Shown here piece after piece: positions 26,001 through 39,753 of a DNA stretch of 64,000 bases. The notes below the pieces were generated by a model, which saw only the letters and a list, made by a program, of their open reading frames with translations, did not search any database and was not told where the DNA came from. Source of the stretch: Odiellus spinosus (taxonomy: Eukaryota; Arthropoda; Arachnida; Opiliones; Phalangiidae); contig OY987232.1 of the NCBI GenBank assembly GCA_963920705.1, forward strand, positions 620,001 to 684,000, given 5' to 3'. Both the position numbers and the translations under genes were made by a program. Numbering within the stretch: the stretch's first letter is position 1; every line of letters begins with the position of its first letter.

Positions 26001-28383
26001 TACTTGGGAAATTTGTGAATCTAAACTTGGGAAATTGGTGGATCTATACTTGGGAAATTAGTGGATCTATACTTGGGAAATTTGTGAATCTATACTTGGG
26101 AAAATTGTGAATCTATACTTGGGAAATTTGTGAATCTATACTTGGGAAATTTGTGAATCTATGCTTGGGAAATTTGTGAATCTATACTTGGGAAATTTGT
26201 GAATCTATACTTTTGAAATTTGTGAATCTATACTTGGGAAATTTGTGAATCTATACTTGGGAAATTTTTGAATCTATACTTGGGAAATTTGTGAATTTAT
26301 ACTTGAGAAATTTGTGAATCTATACTTGGGAAATTTGTGAATCTATACTTGAGAGATTTGTGAATCTAAACTTGGGAAATTGGTGGATCTATACTTGAGA
26401 AATTAATGGATCTATACTTGGGAAATTGGTGGATCTATACTTGGGAAATTTGTGAATCTATACTTGGGAAATATGTGAATCTATACTTGGGAAATTTGTG
26501 AATCTATACATGGTAAATTTGTGAATCTATACTTGGGAAATTTGTGAATCTATACTTGGGAAATTTGAGAATCTATACTTGGGAAATTTGTGAATCTATA
26601 CTTGTGAAATTTGTGAATCTATACTTGGGAAATATGTGAATCTATACTTGGGAACTTTGTGAATCTATACATATTAAATTTCTGGATCAATACTTGGGAA
26701 ATTGCTGGATCTATACTTGGGAAATTGGTTTATCTATACTTGAGAAATTTGTGAATCTATACTTGGGAAAATTGTGAATCTATACTTGGGAAATTTGTGA
26801 ATCTATGCTTGGGAAATTTGTGAATCTATACTTGGGAAATATGTGAATCTATACTTGGGAAATTTGTGAATCTATACATGGTAAATTTGTGAATCTATAC
26901 TTGGGAAATTTGTGAATCTATACTTGGGAAATTTGTGAATCTATACTTGAGAAATTTGTGAATCTAAACTTGGGAAATTGGTGGATCTATACTTGAGAAA
27001 TTTGTGGATCTATACTTGGGAAATTGGTGGATCTATACTTGGGAAATTCGTGGATCTATACTTGGGAAATTTGTGAATCTATACTTGGGAAATTTGTGAA
27101 TCTATACTTGGGAAATTTGTGAATCTATACTTGGGAAATTTGTGAATCTATACTTGGGAAATTTGTGAATCTAAACTTGGGAAATTGGTGGATCTATACT
27201 TGGGAAATTTGTGAATCTATACTTGAGAAATTTGTGAATCTATACTTGAGAAATTTGTGAGTCTAAACTTGGGAAATTGGTGGATCTATACTTGAGAAAT
27301 TTGTGGATCTATACTTGGGAAATTGGTGGATCTATACTTGGGAAATTTGTGAATCTATACTTGGGAAATTGCTGGATCTATACTTGGGAAATTGGTTTAT
27401 CTGTACTTGAGAAATTTGTGAATCTAAACTTGGGAAATTGGTGGATCTATACTTGAGAAATTTGTGGATCTATACTTGGGAAATTTGTGAATCTATACTT
27501 GGGAAATTTGTGAATCTATACTTGGGAAATTTGTGAATCTATACTTGGGAAATTTGTGAATCTAAACTTGGGAAATTGGTTAATCTATACTTGGGAAATT
27601 TGTGAATCTATACTTGGGAAATTTGTGAATCTATACTTGGGAAATTTGTGAACCTAAACTTGGGAAATTGGTGCATCTATACTTGGGAAATTTGTGAATC
27701 TATACTTGGGAAATTTGTGAATCTATACTTGAGAAATTTGTGAGTCTAAACTTGGGAAATTGGTGGATCTATACTTGAGAAATTTGTGGATCTATACTTG
27801 GGAAATTGGTGGATCTATACTTGGGAAATTCGTGGATCTATACTTGGGAAATTTGTGAATCTATACTTGGGAAATTGGTGGATCCATTCTTGGGAAATTG
27901 TTGGATCTATACTTGAGAAATTGTTGGATCTATACTAGGGAAATTAGTGGATCTATACTTGAGAAATTTGTGAATCTAAACTTGGGAAATTGGTGGATCT
28001 ATACTTGAGAAATTTGTGGATCTATACTTGGGAAATTGGTGGATCTATACTTGGGAAATTCGTGGATCTATACTTGGGAAATTTGTGAATCTATACTTGG
28101 GAAATTGGTGGATCTATACTTGGGAAATTGTTGGATCTATACTTGAGAAATTGTTGGATCTATACTAGGGAAATTTGTGAATCTATACTTGGGAAAATTG
28201 TGAATCTATACTTGGGAAATTTGTGAATCTATGCTTGGGAAATTGGTGGATCTATACTTGGGAAATTTGTGAATCTATACTTGGGAAATTGCTGGATCTA
28301 TACTTGGGAAATTGGTTTATCTGTACTTGAGAAATTTGTGAATCTAAACTTGGGAAATTGGTGGATCTATACTTGAGAAATTT

Positions 28384-28404
28384 GTGGATCTATTTGGGAA
28401 ATTT
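28384..28404 (+). other. 21-bp monomer, two-base deletion, copy 2 of 3
   Basis: Same missing AC as at 20818 and 31717. It lies 713 bp after a GTGCATC monomer, as the matching monomers do in neighbouring units. Confidence 0.92.
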
Positions 28405-29835
28405 GTGAATCTATACTTGGGAAATTTGTGAATCTATACTTGGGAAATTTGTGAATCTATACTTGAGAAATTTGTGAGTCTAAACTTGGGAAATTGCTGG
28501 ATCTATACTTGGGAAATTGGTTTATCTGTACTTGAGAAATTTGTGAATCTAAACTTGGGAAATTGGTGGATCTATACTTGGGAAATTTGTGAATCTATAC
28601 TTGGGAAATTTGTGAATCTATACTTGAGAAATTTGTGAGTCTAAACTTGGGAAATTGGTGGATCTATACTTGAGAAATTTGTGGATCTATACTTGGGAAA
28701 TTGGTGGATCTATACTTGGGAAATTTGTGAATCTATACATGGTAAATTTGTGAATCTATACTTGGGAAATTTGTGAATCTATACTTGGGAAATTTGTGAA
28801 TCTAAACTTGGGAAATTGGTTAATCTATACTTGGGAAATTTGTGAATCTATACTTGGGAAATTTGTGAATCTATACTTGGGAAATTGGTGCATCTATACT
28901 TGGGAAATTTGTGAATCTATACTTGGGAAATTTGTGAATCTATACTTGAGAAATTTGTGAGTCTAAACTTGGGAAATTGGTGGATCTATACTTGAGAAAT
29001 TTGTGGATCTATACTTGGGAAATTGGTGGATCTATACTTGGGAAATTCGTGGATCTATACTTGGGAAATTTGTGAATCTATACTTGGGAAATTGGTGGAT
29101 CCATACTTGGGAAATTGTTGGATCTATACTTGAGAAATTGTTGGATCTATACTAGGGAAATTAGTGGATCTATACTTGAGAAATTTGTGAATCTAAACTT
29201 GGGAAATTGGTGGATCTATACTTGAGAAATTTGTGGATCTATACTTGGGAAATTGGTGGATCTATACTTGGGAAATTCGTGGATCTATACTTGGGAAATT
29301 TGTGAATCTATACTTGGGAAATTGGTGGATCTATACTTGGGAAATTGTTGGATCTATACTTGAGAAATTGTTGGATCTATACTAGGGAAATTTGTGAATC
29401 TATACTTGGGAAAATTGTGAATCTATACTTGGGAAATTTGTGAATCTATGCTTGGGAAATTGGTGGATCTATACTTGGGAAATTTGTGAATCTATACTTG
29501 GGAAATTGCTGGATCTATACTTGGGAAATTGGTTTATCTGTACTTGAGAAATTTGTGAATCTAAACTTGGGAAATTGGTGGATCTATACTTGAGAAATTT
29601 GTGGATCTATACTTGGGAAATTTGTGAATCTATACTTGGGAAATTTGTGAATCTATACTTGGGAAATTTGTGAATCTATACTTGAGAAATTTGTGAGTCT
29701 AAACTTGGGAAATTGGTGGATCTATACTTGAGAAATTTGTGGATCTATACTTGGGAAATTGGTGGATCTATACTTGGGAAATTTGTGAATCTATACTTGG
29801 GAAATATGTGAATCTATACTTGGGAACTTTGTGAA

Positions 29836-32217
29836 TCTATACATGGTAAATTTCTGGATCAATACTTGGGAAATTGCTGGATCTATACTTGGGAAATTGG
29901 TTTATCTGTACTTGAGAAATTTGTGAATCTAAACTTGGGAAATTGGTGGATCTATACTTGAGAAATTTGTGGATCTATACTTGGGAAATTTGTGAATCTA
30001 TACTTGGGAAATTTGTGAATCTATACTTGGGAAATTGTTGGATCTATACTTGAGAAATTGTTGGATCTATACTAGGGAAATTTGTGAATCTATACATGGG
30101 AAAATTGTGAATCTATACTTGGGAAATTTGTGAATCTATGCTTGGGAAATTTGTGAATCTATACTTGGGAAATTTGTGAATCTATACTTGGGAAATTTGT
30201 GAATCTATACTTGGGAAATTTGTGAATTTATACTTGAGAAATTTGTGAATCTAAACTTGGGAAATTGGTGGATCTATACTTGGGAAATTGGTGGATCTAT
30301 ACTTGGGAAATTCGTGGATCTATACTTGGGAAATTTGTGAATCTATACTTGGGAAATTGGTGGATCTATACTTGGGAAATTGTTGGATCTATACTTGAGA
30401 AATTGTTGGATCTATACTAGGGAAATTTGTGAATCTATACTTGGGAAAATTGTGAATCTATACTTGGGAAATTTGTGAATCTATACTAGGGAAATTTGTG
30501 AATCTATGCTTGGGAAATTTGTGAATCTATACTTGGGAAATTTGTGAATCTATACTTGGGAAATTTGTGAATTTATACTTGAGAAATTTGTGAATCTAAA
30601 CTTGGGAAATTTGTGAATCTATACTTGGGAAATTTGTGAATCTAAACTTGGGAAATTGGTGGATCTATACTTGGGAAATTTGTGAATCTATACTTGGGAA
30701 ATTTGTGAATCTATACTTGAGAAATTTGTGAGTCTAAACTTGGGAAATTGGTGGATCTATACTTGAGAAATTTGTGGATCTATACTTGGGAAATTGGTGG
30801 ATCTATACTTGGGAAATTTGTGAATCTATACATGGTAAATTTGTGAATCTATACTTGGGAAATTTGTGAATCTATACTTGGGAAATTTGTGAATCTAAAC
30901 TTGGGAAATTGGTTAATCTATACTTGGGAAATTTGTGAATCTATACTTGGGAAATTTGTGAATCTATACTTGGGAAATTTGTGAACCTAAACTTGGGAAA
31001 TTGGTGCATCTATACTTGGGAAATTTGTGAATCTATACTTGGGAAATTTGTGAATCTATACTTGAGAAATTTGTGAGTCTAAACTTGGGAAATTGGTGGA
31101 TCTATACTTGAGAAATTTGTGGATCTATACTTGGGAAATTGGTGGATCTATACTTGGGAAATTCGTGGATCTATACTTGGGAAATTTGTGAATCTATACT
31201 TGGGAAATTGGTGGATCCATACTTGGGAAATTGTTGGATCTATACTTGAGAAATTGTTGGATCTATACTAGGGAAATTAGTGGATCTATACTTGAGAAAT
31301 TTGTGAATCTAAACTTGGGAAATTGGTGGATCTATACTTGAGAAATTTGTGGATCTATACTTGGGAAATTGGTGGATCTATACTTGGGAAATTCGTGGAT
31401 CTATACTTGGGAAATTTGTGAATCTATACTTGGGAAATTGGTGGATCTATACTTGGGAAATTGTTGGATCTATACTTGAGAAATTGTTGGATCTATACTA
31501 GGGAAATTTGTGAATCTATACTTGGGAAAATTGTGAATCTATACTTGGGAAATTTGTGAATCTATGCTTGGGAAATTGGTGGATCTATACTTGGGAAATT
31601 TGTGAATCTATACTTGGGAAATTGCTGGATCTATACTTGGGAAATTGGTTTATCTGTACTTGAGAAATTTGTGAATCTAAACTTGGGAAATTGGTGGATC
31701 TATACTTGAGAAATTTGTGGATCTATTTGGGAAATTTGTGAATCTATACTTGGGAAATTTGTGAATCTATACTTGGGAAATTTGTGAATCTATACTTGAG
31801 AAATTTGTGAGTCTAAACTTGGGAAATTGCTGGATCTATACTTGGGAAATTGGTTTATCTGTACTTGAGAAATTTGTGAATCTAAACTTGGGAAATTGGT
31901 GGATCTATACTTGGGAAATTTGTGAATCTATACTTGGGAAATTTGTGAATCTATACTTGAGAAATTTGTGAGTCTAAACTTGGGAAATTGGTGGATCTAT
32001 ACTTGAGAAATTTGTGGATCTATACTTGGGAAATTGGTGGATCTATACTTGGGAAATTTGTGAATCTATACATGGTAAATTTGTGAATCTATACTTGGGA
32101 AATTTGTGAATCTATACTTGGGAAATTTGTGAATCTAAACTTGGGAAATTGGTTAATCTATACTTGGGAAATTTGTGAATCTATACTTGGGAAATTTGTG
32201 AATCTATACTTGGGAAA
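29836..32217 (+). repeat. 2.4-kb duplication, right copy
   Basis: Right partner of 18960-21318. It has one extra monomer between the type B landmark and the GTGCATC monomer. At 32218 it proceeds to GAACCTAAAC, where the left partner has an AAATAT monomer. Confidence 0.85.
31717..31737 (+). other. 21-bp monomer, two-base deletion, copy 3 of 3
   Basis: Same missing AC as at 20818. Distance from the copy at 28384 is 3333 bp, 145 monomers less the two deleted bases. Confidence 0.92.
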
Positions 32218-33537
32218 TTTGTGAACCTAAACTTGGGAAATTGGTGCATCTATACTTGGGAAATTTGTGAATCTATACTTGGGAAATTTGTGAATCTATA
32301 CTTGAGAAATTTGTGAGTCTAAACTTGGGAAATTGGTGGATCTATACTTGAGAAATTTGTGGATCTATACTTGGGAAATTGGTGGATCTATACTTGGGAA
32401 ATTCGTGGATCTATACTTGGGAAATTTGTGAATCTATACTTGGGAAATTGGTGGATCCATACTTGGGAAATTGTTGGATCTATACTTGAGAAATTGTTGG
32501 ATCTATACTAGGGAAATTAGTGGATCTATACTTGAGAAATTTGTGAATCTAAACTTGGGAAATTGGTGGATCTATACTTGAGAAATTTGTGGATCTATAC
32601 TTGGGAAATTGGTGGATCTATACTTGGGAAATTCGTGGATCTATACTTGGGAAATTTGTGAATCTATACTTGGGAAATTGGTGGATCTATACTTGGGAAA
32701 TTGTTGGATCTATACTTGAGAAATTGTTGGATCTATACTAGGGAAATTTGTGAATCTATACTTGGGAAAATTGTGAATCTATACTTGGGAAATTTGTGAA
32801 TCTATGCTTGGGAAATTGGTGGATCTATACTTGGGAAATTTGTGAATCTATACTTGGGAAATTGCTGGATCTATACTTGGGAAATTGGTTTATCTGTACT
32901 TGAGAAATTTGTGAATCTAAACTTGGGAAATTGGTGGATCTATACTTGAGAAATTTGTGGATCTATACTTGGGAAATTTGTGAATCTATACTTGGGAAAT
33001 TTGTGAATCTATACTTGGGAAATTTGTGAATCTATACTTGAGAAATTTGTGAGTCTAAACTTGGGAAATTGGTGGATCTATACTTGAGAAATTTGTGGAT
33101 CTATACTTGGGAAATTGGTGGATCTATACTTGGGAAATTTGTGAATCTATACTTGGGAAATATGTGAATCTATACTTGGAAAATTTGTGAATCTATACTT
33201 GGGAAATTTGTGAATATATACTTGGGAAATTTGAGAATCTATACTTGGGAAATTTGTGAATCTATACTTGTGAAATTTGTGAATCTATACTTGGGAAATA
33301 TGTGAATCTATACTTGGGAACTTTGTGAATCTATACATGGTAAATTTCTGGATCAATACTTGGGAAATTGCTGGATCTATACTTGGGAAATTGGTTTATC
33401 TGTACTTGAGAAATTTATGAATCTAAACTTGGGAAATTGGTGGATCTATACTTGAGAAATTTGTGGATCTATACTTGGGAAATTTGTGAATCTATACTTG
33501 GGAAATTTGTGAATCTATACTTGGGAAATTTGTGAAT

Positions 33538-34595
33538 CTATACTTGAGAAATTTGTGAATCTAAACTTGAGAAATTTGTGGATCTATACTTGGGAAATTG
33601 GTGGATCTATACTTGGGAAATTTGTGAATCTATACTTGGGAAATATGTGAATCTATACTTGGGAAATTTGTGAATCTATACATGGTAAATTTGTGAATCT
33701 ATACTTGGGAAATTGGTGGATCTATACTTGAGAAATTTGTGGATCTATACTTGGGAAATTGGTGGATCTATACTTGGGAAATTCGTGGATCTATACTTGG
33801 GAAATTTGTGAATCTATACTTGGGAAATTGGTGAATCTATACTTGGGAAATTGGTGGATCTATACTTGGGAAATTGTTGGATCTATACTTGAGAAATTGT
33901 TGTATCTATACTAGGGAAATTTGTGAATCTATACTTGGGAAAATTGTGAATCTATACTTGGGAAATTTGTGAATCTATACTTGGGAAATTTGTGAATCTA
34001 TGCTTAGGAAATTTGTGAATCTATACTTGGGAAATTTGTGAATCTATACTTGGGAAATTTGTGAATTTATACTTGAGAAATTTGTGAATCTAAACTTGAG
34101 AAATTTGTGGATCTATACTTGGGAAATTGGTGGATCTATACTTGGGAAATTTGTGAATCTATACTTGGGAAATATGTGAATCTATACTTGGGAAATTTGT
34201 GAATCTATACATGGTAAATTTGTGAATCTATACTTGGGAAATTGGTGGATCTATACTTGAGAAATTTGTGGATCTATACTTGGGAAATTGGTGGATCTAT
34301 ACTTGGGAAATTCGTGGATCTATACTTGGGAAATTTGTGAATCTATACTTGGGAAATTGGTGAATCTATACTTGGGAAATTGGTGGATCTATACTTGGGA
34401 AATTGTTGGATCTATACTTGAGAAATTGTTGTATCTATACTAGGGAAATTTGTGAATCTATACTTGGGAAAATTGTGAATCTATACTTGGGAAATTTGTG
34501 AATCTATACTTGGGAAATTTGTGAATCTATGCTTGGGAAATTTGTGAATCTATACTTGGGAAATTTGTGAATCTATACTTGGGAAATTTGTGAAT
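33538..34595 (+). repeat. 529-bp tandem duplication (23 x 23 bp)
   Basis: Copies 33538-34066 and 34067-34595. GTTGTATC recurs at 33899 and 34428, and CATGGTAAAT at 33681 and 34210. One clear difference is CTTAGGAAA near 34003 against CTTGGGAAA in the second copy. The matching region at 43.7-45.4 kb has only one copy. Confidence 0.9.
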
Positions 34596-34796
34596 TTATA
34601 CTTGAGAAATTTGTGAATCTAAACTTGGGAAATTTGTGAATCTATACTTGGGAAATTTGTGAATCTAAACTTGGGAAATTGGTGGATCTATACTTGGGAA
34701 ATTTGTGAATCTATACTTGGGAAATTTGTGAATCTATACTTGAGAAATTTGTGAGTCTAAACTTGGGAAATTGGTGGATCTATACTTGAGAAATTT

Positions 34797-34818
34797 GTGG
34801 ATCTATACTTGGAAATTG
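34797..34818 (+). other. 22-bp monomer, one-base deletion
   Basis: A GTGGATC monomer with TTGG instead of TTGGG. I found no other GTGGATC monomer with this loss, so it is separate from the TTGGAAATTT family at 55-62 kb. Confidence 0.88.
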
Positions 34819-36336
34819 GTGGATCTATACTTGGGAAATTTGTGAATCTATACTTGGGAAATATGTGAATCTATACTTGGGAAATTTGTGAATCTATACA
34901 TGGTAAATTTGTGAATCTATACTTGGGAAATTTGTGAATCTATACTTGGGAAATTTGTGAATCTAAACTTGGGAAATTGGTTAATCTATACTTGGGAAAT
35001 TTGTGAATCTATACTTGGGAAATTTGTGAATCTATACTTGGGAAATTTGTGAATCTAAACTTGGGAAATTGGTGGATCTATACTTGGGAAATTTGTGAAT
35101 CTATACTTGGGAAATTTGTGAATCTATACTTGAGAAATTTGTGAGTCTATACTTGGGAAATATGTGAATCTATACTTGAGAAATTTGTGGATCTATACTT
35201 GGGAAATTGGTGGATCTATACTTGGGAAATTCGTGGATCTATACTTGGGAAATTTGTGAATCTATACTTGGGAAATTTGTGAATCTATACTTGTGAAATT
35301 TGTGAATCTATACTTGGGAAATATGTGAATCTATACTTGGGAACTTTGTGAATCTATACATGGTAAATTGCTGGATCTATACTTGGGAAATTGCTGGATC
35401 TATACTTGGGAAATTGGTTTATCTGTACTTGAGAAATTTGTGAATCTAAACTTGGGAAATTGGTGGATCTATACTTGAGAAATTTGTGGATCTATACTTG
35501 GGAAATTTGTGAATCTATACTTGGGAAATTTGTGAATCTATACTTGGGAAATTTGTGAATCTATGCTTGGGAAATTTGTGAATCTATACTTGGGAAATTT
35601 GTGAATCTATACTTGGGAAATTTGTGAATTTATACTTGAGAAATTTGTGAATCTAAACTTGGGAAATTGGTGGATCTATACTTGGGAAATTGGTGGATCT
35701 ATACTTGAGAAATTTGTGAATCTAAACTTGGGAAATTGGTGGATCTATACTTGAGAAATTTGTGGATCTATACTTGGGAAATTGGTGGATCTATACTTGG
35801 GAAATTCGTGGATCTATACTTGGGAAATTTGTGAATCTATACTTGGGAAATTGGTGGATCTATACTTGGGAAATTGTTGGATCTATACTTGAGAAATTGT
35901 TGGATCTATACTAGGGAAATTTGTGAATCTATACTTGGGAAAATTGTGAATCTATACTTGGGAAATTTGTGAATCTATGCTTGGGAAATTGGTGGATCTA
36001 TACTTGGGAAATTTGTGAATCTATACTTGGGAAATTGCTGGATCTATACTTGGGAAATTGGTTTATCTGTACTTGAGAAATTTGTGAATCTAAACTTGGG
36101 AAATTGGTGGATCTATACTTGAGAAATTTGTGGATCTATACTTGGGAAATTTGTGAATCTATACTTGGGAAATTTGTGAATCTATACTTGGGAAATTTGT
36201 GAATCTATACTTGAGAAATTTGTGAGTCTAAACTTGGGAAATTGCTGGATCTATACTTGGGAAATTGGTTTATCTGTACTTGAGAAATTTGTGAATCTAA
36301 ACTTGGGAAATTGGTGGATCTATACTTGGGAAATTT

Positions 36337-36750
36337 GTGAGTCTAAACTTGGGAAATTGGTGGATCTATACTTGAGAAATTTGTGGATCTATACTTGGGA
36401 AATTGGTGGATCTATACTTGGGAAATTTGTGAATCTATACATGGTAAATTTGTGAATCTATACTTGGGAAATTTGTGAATCTATACTTGGGAAATTTGTG
36501 AATCTAAACTTGGGAAATTGGTGAATCTATACTTGAGAAATTTGTGAGTCTAAACTTGGGAAATTGGTGGATCTATACTTGAGAAATTTGTGGATCTATA
36601 CTTGGGAAATTGGTGGATCTATACTTGGGAAATTTGTGAATCTATACATGGTAAATTTGTGAATCTATACTTGGGAAATTTGTGAATCTATACTTGGGAA
36701 ATTTGTGAATCTAAACTTGGGAAATTGGTTAATCTATACTTGGGAAATTT
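36337..36750 (+). repeat. 207-bp tandem duplication (9 monomers)
   Basis: Copies 36337-36543 and 36544-36750, each starting at a GTGAGTCTAAAC monomer and containing a CATGGTAAATTT monomer (36440, 36647). The first copy ends in GGTGAATC and the second in GGTTAATC. This is the shortest clear block duplication I found. Confidence 0.87.
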
Positions 36751-38876
36751 GTGAATCTATACTTGGGAAATTTGTGAATCTATACTTGGGAAATTTGTGA
36801 ACCTAAACTTGGGAAATTGGTGCATCTATACTTGGGAAATTTGTGAATCTATACTTGGGAAATTTGTGAATCTATACTTGAGAAATTTGTGAGTCTAAAC
36901 TTGGGAAATTGGTGGATCTATACTTGAGAAATTTGTGGATCTATACTTGGGAAATTGGTGGATCTATACTTGGGAAATTCGTGGATCTATACTTGGAAAA
37001 TTTGTGAATCTATACTTGGGAAATTGGTGGATCCATACTTGGGAAATTGTTGGATCTATACTTGAGAAATTGTTGGATCTATACTAGGGAAATTTGTGAA
37101 TCTATACTTGGGAAAATTGTGAATCTATACTTGGGAAATTTGTGAATCTATGCTTGGGAAATTGGTGGATCTATACTTGGGAAATTTGTGAATCTATACT
37201 TGGGAAATTGCTGGATCTATACTTGGGAAATTGGTTTATCTGTACTTGAGAAATTTGTGAATCTAAACTTGGGAAATTGGTGGATCTATACTTGAGAAAT
37301 TTGTGGATCTATACTTGGGAAATTTGTGAATCTATACTTGGGAAATTTGTGAATCTATACTTGGGAAATTGGTGGATCTATACTTGGGAAATTGTTGGAT
37401 CTATACTTGAGAAATTGTTGGATCTATACTTGAGAAATTTGTGAGTCTAAACTTGGGAAATTGGTGGATCTATACTTGAGAAATTTGTGGATCTATACTT
37501 GGGAAATTGGTGGATCTATACTTGGGAAATTTGTGAATCTATACTTGGGAAATATGTGAATCTATACTTGGAAAATTTGTGAATCTATACATGGTAAATT
37601 TGTGAATCTATACTTGGGAAATTTGTGAATATATACTTGGGAAATTTGAGAATCTATACTTGGGAAATTTGTGAATCTATACTTGTGAAATTTGTGAATC
37701 TATACTTGGGAAATATGTGAATCTATACTTGGGAACTTTGTGAATCTATACATGGTAAATTTCTGGATCAATACTTGGGAAATTGCTGGATCTATACTTG
37801 GGAAATTGGTTTATCTGTACTTGAGAAATTTGTGAATCTAAACTTGGGAAATTGGTGGATCTATACTTGAGAAATTTGTGAATCTATACTTGGGAAATTT
37901 GTGAATCTATACTTGGGAAATTTGTGAATCTATACTTGGGAAATTTGTGAATCTATACTTGAGAAATTTGTGAATCTATACATGGTAAATTTGTGAATCT
38001 ATACTTGGGAAATTGGTGGATCTATACTTGAGAAATTTGTGGATCTATACTTGGGAAATTGGTGGATCTATACTTGGGAAATTCGTGGATCTATACTTGG
38101 GAAATTTGTGAATCTATACTTGGGAAATTGGTGAATCTATACTTGGGAAATTGGTGGATCTATACTTGGGAAATTGTTGGATCTATACTTGAGAAATTGT
38201 TGTATCTATACTAGGGAAATTTGTGAATCTATACTTGGGAAAATTGTGAATCTATACTTGGGAAATTTGTGAATCTATACTTGGGAAATTTGTGAATCTA
38301 TGCTTGGGAAATTTGTGAATCTATACTTGGGAAATTTGTGAATCTATACTTGGGAAATTTGTGAATTTATACTTGAGAAATTTGTGAATCTAAACTTGGG
38401 AAATTTGTGAATCTATACTTGGGAAATTTGTGAATCTAAACTTGGGAAATTGGTGGATCTATACTTGGGAAATTTGTGAATCTATACTTGGGAAATTTGT
38501 GAATCTATACTTGAGAAATTTGTGAGTCTAAACTTGGGAAATTGGTGGATCTATACTTGAGAAATTTGTGGATCTATACTTGGGAAATTGGTGGATCTAT
38601 ACTTGGGAAATATGTGAATCTATACTTGGGAAATTTGTGAATCTATACATGGTAAATTTGTGAATCTATACTTGGGAAATTTGTGAATCTATACTTGGGA
38701 AATTTGTGAATCTAAACTTGGGAAATTGGTTAATCTATACTTGGGAAATTTGTGAATCTATACTTGGGAAATTTGTGAATCTATACTTGGGAAATTTGTG
38801 AATCTAAACTTGGGAAATTGGTGGATCTATACTTGGGAAATTTGTGAATCTATACTTGGGAAATTTGTGAATCTAT

Positions 38877-39753
38877 ACTTGAGAAATTTGTGAGTCTATA
38901 CTTGGGAAATATGTGAATCTATACTTGAGAAATTTGTGGATCTATACTTGGGAAATTGGTGGATCTATACTTGGGAAATTCGTGGATCTATACTTGGGAA
39001 ATTTGTGAATCTATACTTGGGAAATTTGTGAATCTATACTTGTGAAATTTGTGAATCTATACTTGGGAAATATGTGAATCTATACTTGGGAACTTTGTGA
39101 ATCTATACATGGTAAATTTCTGGATCAATACTTGGGAAATTGCTGGATCTATACTTGGGAAATTGGTTTATCTGTACTTGAGAAATTTGTGAATCTAAAC
39201 TTGGGAAATTGGTGGATCTATACTTGAGAAATTTGTGGATCTATACTTGGGAAATTTGTGAATCTATACTTGGGAAATTTGTGAATCTATACTTGGGAAA
39301 TTGTTGGATCTATACTTGAGAAATTGTTGGATCTATACTAGGGAAATTTGTGAATCTATACATGGGAAAATTGTGAATCTATACTTGGGAAATTTGTGAA
39401 TCTATGCTTGGGAAATTTGTGAATCTATACTTGGGAAATTTGTGAATCTATACTTGGGAAATTTGTGAATCTATACTTGGGAAATTTGTGAATTTATACT
39501 TGAGAAATTTGTGAATCTAAACTTGGGAAATTGGTGGATCTATACTTGGGAAATTGGTGGATCTATACTTGGGAAATTCGTGGATCTATACTTGGGAAAT
39601 TTGTGAATCTATACTTGGGAAATTGGTGGATCTATACTTGGGAAATTGTTGGATCTATACTTGAGAAATTGTTGGATCTATACTAGGGAAATTTGTGAAT
39701 CTATACTTGGGAAAATTGTGAATCTATACTTGGGAAATTTGTGAATCTATACT
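38877..39753 (+). repeat. 877-bp block, copy 3 of 3
   Basis: Lies 21,660 bp from copy 1, which is 942 monomers less the six bases lost in intervening length-variant monomers. I read no substitution against copy 1 over the 877 bases. Such low divergence at this distance suggests a recent transfer or duplication. Confidence 0.88.

Larger units (their letters stand above)
21283..27547 (+). repeat. Long segmental duplication, right copy (6.3 kb)
   Basis: Right partner of 7621-14553. It carries the type A landmarks 21368 and 21668, the variant at 23531, CTGAATCAATAC at 24727 and type B at 26682, in the same order as the left copy. Relative to the left copy it has a single 24-bp monomer instead of two, a private 460-bp tandem duplication (22082-23001), and small gains and losses of whole monomers (for example one lost near 25320). 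This explains why type A landmarks appear in the middle of a type B region. Confidence 0.9.
27548..33000 (+). repeat. 53/54-monomer higher-order domain
   Basis: Satellite only. GTGCATC monomers at 27671, 28888, 31004 and 32244 give spacings of 53, 92 and 54 monomers, after correcting for 2-bp deletions at 28384 and 31717. GGATCC monomers follow each at 209 bp (27880, 29097, 31213, 32453); the first reads GGATCCATTC. One type B landmark lies inside (29854), in the longer 92-monomer interval. That interval contains the insert copied from 18.96-19.9 kb. Confidence 0.87.
33180..35400 (+). repeat. Duplication shared with 43.7-45.4 kb, left copy
   Basis: Matches about 43760-45430. The offset is 10556 bp at the landmark (33348 to 43904) and at GTTGTATC (33899 to 44455), then 10005 bp by the next landmark (35371 to 45376). 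The 551-bp change equals 24 monomers less one base: the 529-bp tandem duplicate present only here, one further monomer, and the one-base deletion at 34797. Confidence 0.82.
33001..38961 (+). repeat. Irregular type B domain
   Basis: Satellite only. Landmarks at 33348, 35371 and 37763 are spaced 88 and 104 monomers. The one at 35371 is a hybrid: CATGGTAAATTG followed by CTGGATCTATAC, not CAATAC. The GTTGTATCTATAC monomer, peculiar to this lineage, is at 33899, 34428, 38199 and 44455. Two local tandem duplications (529 bp and 207 bp) lie inside and are listed separately. The 36.0-37.4 kb part resembles the 54-monomer block (GTGCATC at 36820, GGATCC at 37029). Confidence 0.82.

Noticed and set aside
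36222..36455. Open frame of 77 codons
   Set aside because: Satellite shadow again. It crosses the start of a local 207-bp duplication, and its start and stop fall in ordinary variant monomers.
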